Source of the DNA: Methanoregula sp.
Lineage (GTDB): Archaea > Halobacteriota > Methanomicrobia > Methanomicrobiales > Methanospirillaceae
DNA: 38,411 nt
Reading direction: 5' to 3'
Assembly: GCA_022711635.1 (NCBI GenBank)
Contig: JAKLEQ010000004.1
Span: forward strand, 1 to 38,411
In this document: positions 34,613-38,411 of the stretch, in pieces
How the letters are laid out: each line of letters begins with the position of its first letter
How positions within the stretch are numbered: position 1 is the first letter of the stretch
The notes under the pieces: generated by a model
Databases searched by the model: none
The model's input: only the letters and a program-made list of their open reading frames with translations
What the model was told of the DNA's origin: nothing
Made by a program: the position numbers and the translations under genes

Positions 34613-34927
34613 ATGGTCCGATGTAAAATCACGGTGGTCAAGAGGACAATCAATCCCGAACTGGCTGATAGGTATTGTAGAACAGCGGTTACCCCCTGCG
34701 AGTGTTTTAACGAGGGGCAGGAGTTCGTCTGCGGACTTAAAAAGCCGGAGAATTTCTGTGACTGGGCGTGGCGGGATATCCACCCGTTCGTTGCCGTACT
34801 GCTCACCGGAGGAAATTTCTCCCGCGGTACTTTTAACGGGTGGATGAAAGATGATTCAACCATGATCGGGTGTTGTACGGACGGGATCAGGCCGGTAATT
34901 TTCAGGATAGAACGGATCAATGAGTAA
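34613..34927 (+). CDS. TIGR04076 family protein
   Basis: A 104-residue protein with KCKITVVKRT-like opening (RCKITVVKRTINPELADRY), CECFNEGQEFVC, FCDWAWRDIHPFVAVLLTGG and CCTDGIRPVIFRIERI. These match a conserved family of unknown function common in anaerobes, with invariant Cys and a WAWxDI block. GAGGAAAAG precedes the ATG. It may be co-transcribed with the DUF3795 gene 65 bases upstream. Confidence 0.85.
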   Translation: MVRCKITVVKRTINPELADRYCRTAVTPCECFNEGQEFVCGLKKPENFCDWAWRDIHPFVAVLLTGGNFSRGTFNGWMKDDSTMIGCCTDGIRPVIFRIERINE

Positions 34928-35102
34928 AAATGTCCATCCTGGATGCCGCCGTCATTCCTGCCAATGAAAAAAGTTCCTGATGCCGGTTCCGTCCCCTGTT
35001 TCGCATCCCGATGCGCACGGAATGTCCCTGCCGGAAGCCCGGCACAGCGGTCATGGAATGAAAACGGAGTATTTTAACCCCTCCCGTCTCCAACCTTGTA
35101 TA

Positions 35103-35549
35103 ATGCCAATCCTCAGGGATCCGTCGATTACCATTGAAGATGTGAAGATCCGGGGGGTCACGCTCTCATCCCTTGAATTTGATGTGGCGATCCGGGTGCA
35201 GAACCCCAATATCGTCGGTGTTACCCTGCGGGAATTCCCGTTTCTCGTCCTTGTCCAAGGGGGCGACGGAGAACGGGAGATCGCAAACGGGAACACGGGA
35301 AATGTCCGGATTCGATCCCGGGATACAACCCTCCTTACTGTCCCCCTGACATCGCGCAATGCCGAGCTCATCAAAGCCCTCGCTGCTTTAGTCGCAAAAG
35401 GTGGGATCGAAGTGACCATCAGGGGGAGCGCCGTGGTCGAAGCGGTGATCACCGGCTGGTCGGTGCCGGTTGAAAATTCAATAACCGTAACCCTTGACCA
35501 GGTCAAAGAAGCCCTGGATGGGAGTTGCGGGGAGAACCAGTCGCGGTAA
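35103..35549 (+). CDS. LEA14-like (WHy-domain) protein
   Basis: A 148-residue protein with the pattern of a WHy/LEA14 domain: IEDVKIRGVTLSSLEFDVAI followed by RVQNPNIVGVTLREFPF, then alternating beta strands ending TVTLDQVKEAL. Family members are tied to desiccation or stress protection in plants; in methanogens their role is untested. No signal peptide. The frame is open to 34980, but GTATTTTAAC about 30 bases before the ATG at 35103 fits a leaderless start there. Confidence 0.8.
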   Translation: MPILRDPSITIEDVKIRGVTLSSLEFDVAIRVQNPNIVGVTLREFPFLVLVQGGDGEREIANGNTGNVRIRSRDTTLLTVPLTSRNAELIKALAALVAKGGIEVTIRGSAVVEAVITGWSVPVENSITVTLDQVKEALDGSCGENQSR

Positions 35550-35561
35550 AAACGACCGGTA

Positions 35562-36863
35562 CTATTTCCGTATCCTCTTCCTTTTCGTTTCTTTTCCTTC
35601 GAAGATCTCCTTTACCACCTTGATCGCGCAGAGATCCCCGCACATTGAGCAGGTGTCGAGCGCCCCGTCCCGGGCATGGATCTTCTCTGCAACATCGCCG
35701 AACAGGGCGAGCCGGAACTGCTCCTCCCAGTCGAGATCCTTCCTCGCCTGTGCCATCGCAATCTCGCGTTCGTCCCGGTACCCTTCCGGCCGGCGAACCG
35801 TATCGCCGATATGGGCGGCTATCTTTGCAAACCGCGTCCCCTCGATGATATCATCCTCCAGGGGGAGGGCAAGGTGCTCGGAGGGCGAGACCATGCAGAG
35901 GAAGTCGGCACCATGCATGCACGCCGTCGCTCCGCCAATTGCGGTTACGACATGGTCGTAGCCGGGCGCAATATCCGTCACGATCGGGCCGAGCAGGTAG
36001 AGCGGGGCGCCATCCGTGATCTCCTTGATCATCCTCACGTTATACCCGACCTGGTCGAGCGGCATGTGACCGGGACCTTCGATCATCCGCTGGACGCCCC
36101 TTGAAAGTGCCTGTTGTGCGAGCGTGCCGAGGGTCACGTATTCCACGGACTTGGCAAGCTTCGACGCGTCCTGCAGGCACCCGGGGCGCATCCCGTCACC
36201 GAGGCTCACCGTGACATCGAATTCAGCGAGGGTATCAAGCAGGTAGTCGAACTCCGAATAGAGCGGGTTCTCCTCGTCGCGTTGTACCATCATCGCGCAA
36301 TGGAACGCCCCGCCCCTCGAGACGACTCCCATGAGCCGGGGATCCGCTTTCAGTGCCGCCAGAGCCTGCCGGTTCACGCCGCAGTGGAGGGTGAGGAAGT
36401 CGACGCCCTGGCGGCAGTGTTCCCGGATGACACGGAAGAGGAGGTCTGCATCGACATCCGCCGCAGACCCGGCCCGGCGAACTGCTTCGTACACCGGGAC
36501 CGTGCCGATTGTCGCCGGGAGGCTGAGGATCTTCTTCCGGATCGCGGCGAGGTCTCCTCCCGTCGAGAGGTCCATGATAGCGTCGGCACCGTTCAGAAGG
36601 GCGGCCTTTGCCTTCCGGAGTTCGAGGGCCGGATCGCAATGGGGACCGGATGTCCCGATGTTGACATTCACCTTCACCCGGCAGCCTTCACCGATTGCAC
36701 AGGGGGGGTGCTTCCGCTCCGGGTTGTGCGGGATGACGATCCTCCCCTTCGCAATTCTTTGTGCCATCCGCCCCGGATCCATCCCTTCCGTTCCTGCGAC
36801 AGCCCGGACCTCGCGGGGGATGGATCGGGAGCACCTGCGGATGAGCAAATCCATAACAAACAT
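35562..36863 (-). CDS. thiC: Phosphomethylpyrimidine synthase ThiC
   Basis: A 433-residue radical-SAM enzyme that converts aminoimidazole ribotide to the hydroxymethylpyrimidine of thiamine. Motifs: VNVNIGTSG, GADAIMDLSTGGD, LHCGVN, SRGGAFHCAMM, EGPGHMPLDQV, and the C-terminal cluster CSMCGDLCAIK. The last Cys comes after three residues, not four as in most bacterial ThiC. I have seen that spacing in short archaeal and clostridial forms. Start at ATG 36863 has an AAGGA site; ATG 36854 is an alternative. Divergent from the next gene by 25 bases. Confidence 0.93.
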   Translation of the reverse strand: MFVMDLLIRRCSRSIPREVRAVAGTEGMDPGRMAQRIAKGRIVIPHNPERKHPPCAIGEGCRVKVNVNIGTSGPHCDPALELRKAKAALLNGADAIMDLSTGGDLAAIRKKILSLPATIGTVPVYEAVRRAGSAADVDADLLFRVIREHCRQGVDFLTLHCGVNRQALAALKADPRLMGVVSRGGAFHCAMMVQRDEENPLYSEFDYLLDTLAEFDVTVSLGDGMRPGCLQDASKLAKSVEYVTLGTLAQQALSRGVQRMIEGPGHMPLDQVGYNVRMIKEITDGAPLYLLGPIVTDIAPGYDHVVTAIGGATACMHGADFLCMVSPSEHLALPLEDDIIEGTRFAKIAAHIGDTVRRPEGYRDEREIAMAQARKDLDWEEQFRLALFGDVAEKIHARDGALDTCSMCGDLCAIKVVKEIFEGKETKRKRIRK

Positions 36864-36888
36864 CTGCTTTCAGTCCTTATTATTCTGC

Positions 36889-37491
36889 ATGAAGGTGACG
36901 TGGATCGCAGGAAGTGGTATGTGGGCGAACTCGTACCTCTACAGAGATGTCCTGGTCGATGCAGGCGTCCTCCCGATGCAGGTCGCGCCGTTCCGTGATC
37001 GGGTGAAGACCGTCGTGCTCACCCATTGCCATTTCGACCACGTCGCACATCTCGCCGGGATCGCGCATATGTGCCGGGCAAAGGTCGCAATCCACCGGGC
37101 CGACGCCCCGGGGCTTTCCGATGACCTCCGTTCACTCTCCATGAACTTCGGGGGCCGTTCCCCCGGCATCGTCCCGGATATCGTTCTTGAAGACGGGGAT
37201 ACGGTCGGGGACCTTGCCATTTTCCATACGCCCGGACATACCCCGGGGAGTATCAGCCTCTTTTCAGAATGCGACCGGCTCCTGATCAGCGGGGATACTG
37301 TTTTTACCGACGGGGCTTTCGGGAGGTATGATTTTATCGGCGGGAGCAGGGAGGATCTCTCCTGTTCGCTCGACCGGCTCGCCGGCCTTGACGTTGAGGG
37401 ACTGTATCCCGGGCATGGTGAACCGGTTGATACGGGAGGCAGCCGTCACATCGCCGCGGCACGGCACCTGATGAGAAGCGGCTATGGATAA
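36889..37491 (+). CDS. Metallo-beta-lactamase-fold hydrolase
   Basis: A 200-residue MBL-fold protein with LTHCHFDHVAHLAG (HxHxDH metal motif), FHTPGHTPGSISLF, ISGDTVFTDG and GLYPGHGEP. Such enzymes hydrolyse thioesters or phosphodiesters using two metals; the substrate is unknown. The frame is open upstream through thiC, but similarity begins at MKVTWIAGSGMWANSYLY. The next gene starts inside its stop (8-base overlap). Confidence 0.88.
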   Translation: MKVTWIAGSGMWANSYLYRDVLVDAGVLPMQVAPFRDRVKTVVLTHCHFDHVAHLAGIAHMCRAKVAIHRADAPGLSDDLRSLSMNFGGRSPGIVPDIVLEDGDTVGDLAIFHTPGHTPGSISLFSECDRLLISGDTVFTDGAFGRYDFIGGSREDLSCSLDRLAGLDVEGLYPGHGEPVDTGGSRHIAAARHLMRSGYG

Positions 37492-37939
37492 AGGGACTTA
37501 TTGTCTCATCTTCCGGAATCCCGCGTGCACCGTGCGGGTTGGCGCACTCGGGGATATCGCCCTGGATGCCGGCTTTCATGTCTACGTCGGATCCGCGCTG
37601 GGCGGTGGCGGGCTGAAACGGCTGGAACGGCATATCGCTCTCGCACACAGCCACGACCGGCGCCCGAAATGGCATGTCGATTACCTGCTGTGCGACTCCC
37701 GGTTCGCGCCCGTCTGTGCAGTGTATGCAGTGTCCCCGAAACATGCGGAATGCGGAATCGCTGCCGCACTGGCAACGGGGGGCGTTGCCAGGTTCGGGAG
37801 CAGCGACTGCGGGTGCCGTTCCCACCTTTTCCACCGTGCCGGTGACCCGCGGGGAGAAGTTGCCGGTGTGTTCCGGAGATGCGGCCTTGCACCGGTCATC
37901 AAAACCATCAAGAGGGATGCGACCAAGGAAAACGTATGA
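37484..37939 (+). CDS. DUF123 GIY-YIG-like protein
   Basis: A 151-residue protein with GTYCLIFRN, FHVYVGSALGGGGLKRLERH, KWHVDYLL and ARFGSSDCGCRSHLF. This is the DUF123 pattern, a GIY-YIG-like fold with Tyr and Arg at nuclease positions; in some archaea it is fused to endonuclease III. The target is unknown. Overlaps the upstream gene by 8 bases and the downstream gene by 4 bases, so the three are translated as a unit. Confidence 0.86.
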   Translation: MDKGTYCLIFRNPACTVRVGALGDIALDAGFHVYVGSALGGGGLKRLERHIALAHSHDRRPKWHVDYLLCDSRFAPVCAVYAVSPKHAECGIAAALATGGVARFGSSDCGCRSHLFHRAGDPRGEVAGVFRRCGLAPVIKTIKRDATKENV

Positions 37940-38411
37940 AAGTTCTCGGCATATCAGGGAGTACACGGAAGAACGGGAATACCGCCCGGCTGATCAAGAT
38001 CATCCTGAAACGGTGCGAAGATGCCGGAATCGAGACGAAGTTCATCTCCCTCGCAGGAAAGAAGATCAATCCCTGTCTGGGCTGTGAGAAATGCAAAAAA
38101 ACCAAGTGGTGCGTCATCGAAAAGGATGACTGGGGAGCTGTTGCAGAGAAGGTGATGGAGTGCGAGGTGCTCGTCATCGGTTCGCCGACATACTACTACG
38201 ATGTCTGTGGTCACCTCAAGAACTTCATCGACAGGACCTATTCCCTGTACCATGACCGGAAGCTTGCGGGGCGCAGTGGTGTTGCCGTCGCCGTCCACGC
38301 ATCCAAAGGGGCAACCAGGACGGTCCAGACAATCGAGGGCTTCTTAAGCACGCACGAATTTTCGTCACTCGGGTCCGTCAAGGGGACCGGATACGAGGAG
38401 GGGGCGGTCAT
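37936..38411 (+). CDS. NADPH-dependent FMN reductase / Isf-type iron-sulfur flavoprotein, partial
   Basis: 158 residues are visible before the right edge. MKVLGISGSTRKNGNTARLI is the flavodoxin-like phosphate loop for FMN, and CLGCEKCKKTKWC fits the compact CX2CX2CX4-7C 4Fe-4S motif of Isf proteins. GSPTYYYDVCGHLKNFIDR is the flavin-binding segment. Isf proteins accept electrons from ferredoxin and may reduce O2 or peroxide in methanogens. The start overlaps the DUF123 stop (ATGA). Confidence 0.9.
   Translation, partial: MKVLGISGSTRKNGNTARLIKIILKRCEDAGIETKFISLAGKKINPCLGCEKCKKTKWCVIEKDDWGAVAEKVMECEVLVIGSPTYYYDVCGHLKNFIDRTYSLYHDRKLAGRSGVAVAVHASKGATRTVQTIEGFLSTHEFSSLGSVKGTGYEEGAV

Overview
The window looks like a chromosomal segment of a GC-rich methanogenic archaeon, most likely Methanomicrobiales (Methanoregula-like). 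The clade is an inference. The evidence is an archaeal A-type ATP synthase operon, an archaeal-type riboflavin synthase (RibC), short or leaderless transcripts behind TATA boxes, families common in methanogens (TIGR04076, DUF3795, REC-PAS sensors without a kinase, LEA14-like proteins), and many ATGA overlaps between neighbouring genes. I found no tRNA, rRNA, CRISPR array or complete insertion sequence.

Layout. 1-1188: a flavin reductase cut by the left edge, divergent from an HxlR regulator that overlaps a GNAT acetyltransferase. 1482-5215: a pyridoxal-phosphate basic amino acid decarboxylase coupled to an APC-type antiporter, a pair resembling bacterial acid-resistance modules. 5295-8084: a b561-like membrane protein, an AlkD-like DNA glycosylase and a secreted protein with a C-terminal calcium-binding loop. 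8142-10065 (minus): an ABC-type ATPase, a small uncharacterised protein and an AqpZ-type aquaporin.

10286-19029 is the energy core. Subunits K-E-C-F-A-B-D form one minus-strand operon. H and I lie on the plus strand and converge on D instead of preceding K. Subunit D appears to lack a standard start codon at its conserved N-terminus. Hairpins lie between K and E and in the H-I leader. Next to this, 19138-19960 holds two divergent paralogous genes of unknown function, then trmO, then a 690-base non-coding region full of G and C runs, hairpins and a degenerate 35-base repeat (20420-21107), then a Yip1-like membrane protein.

21981-25624: a minus-strand riboflavin operon (class V aminotransferase, ribC, ribH, class I aminotransferase), divergent from purE across 45 bases with one shared TATA element. 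25807-34927 is an accessory-looking stretch: a REC-PAS-PAS protein, two QueG-like iron-sulfur proteins, a methyltransferase and a remnant of a second one, two DUF3795 paralogues, an RMD1/YagE-like membrane protein, a dCache-HAMP-SpoIIE phosphatase and a TIGR04076 protein. 35103-38411: a LEA14-like protein, thiC divergent at 25 bases from a metallo-beta-lactamase-fold gene, then a DUF123 GIY-YIG-like gene and an Isf-type iron-sulfur flavoprotein cut by the right edge.

Most of the window is housekeeping metabolism with recognisable families. The least explained parts are the divergent paralogue pair at 19.1-20.0 kb, the structured non-coding region at 20.4-21.1 kb, the rearranged ATP synthase cluster with its atypical D start, and the duplicated and eroded module at 27-35 kb.
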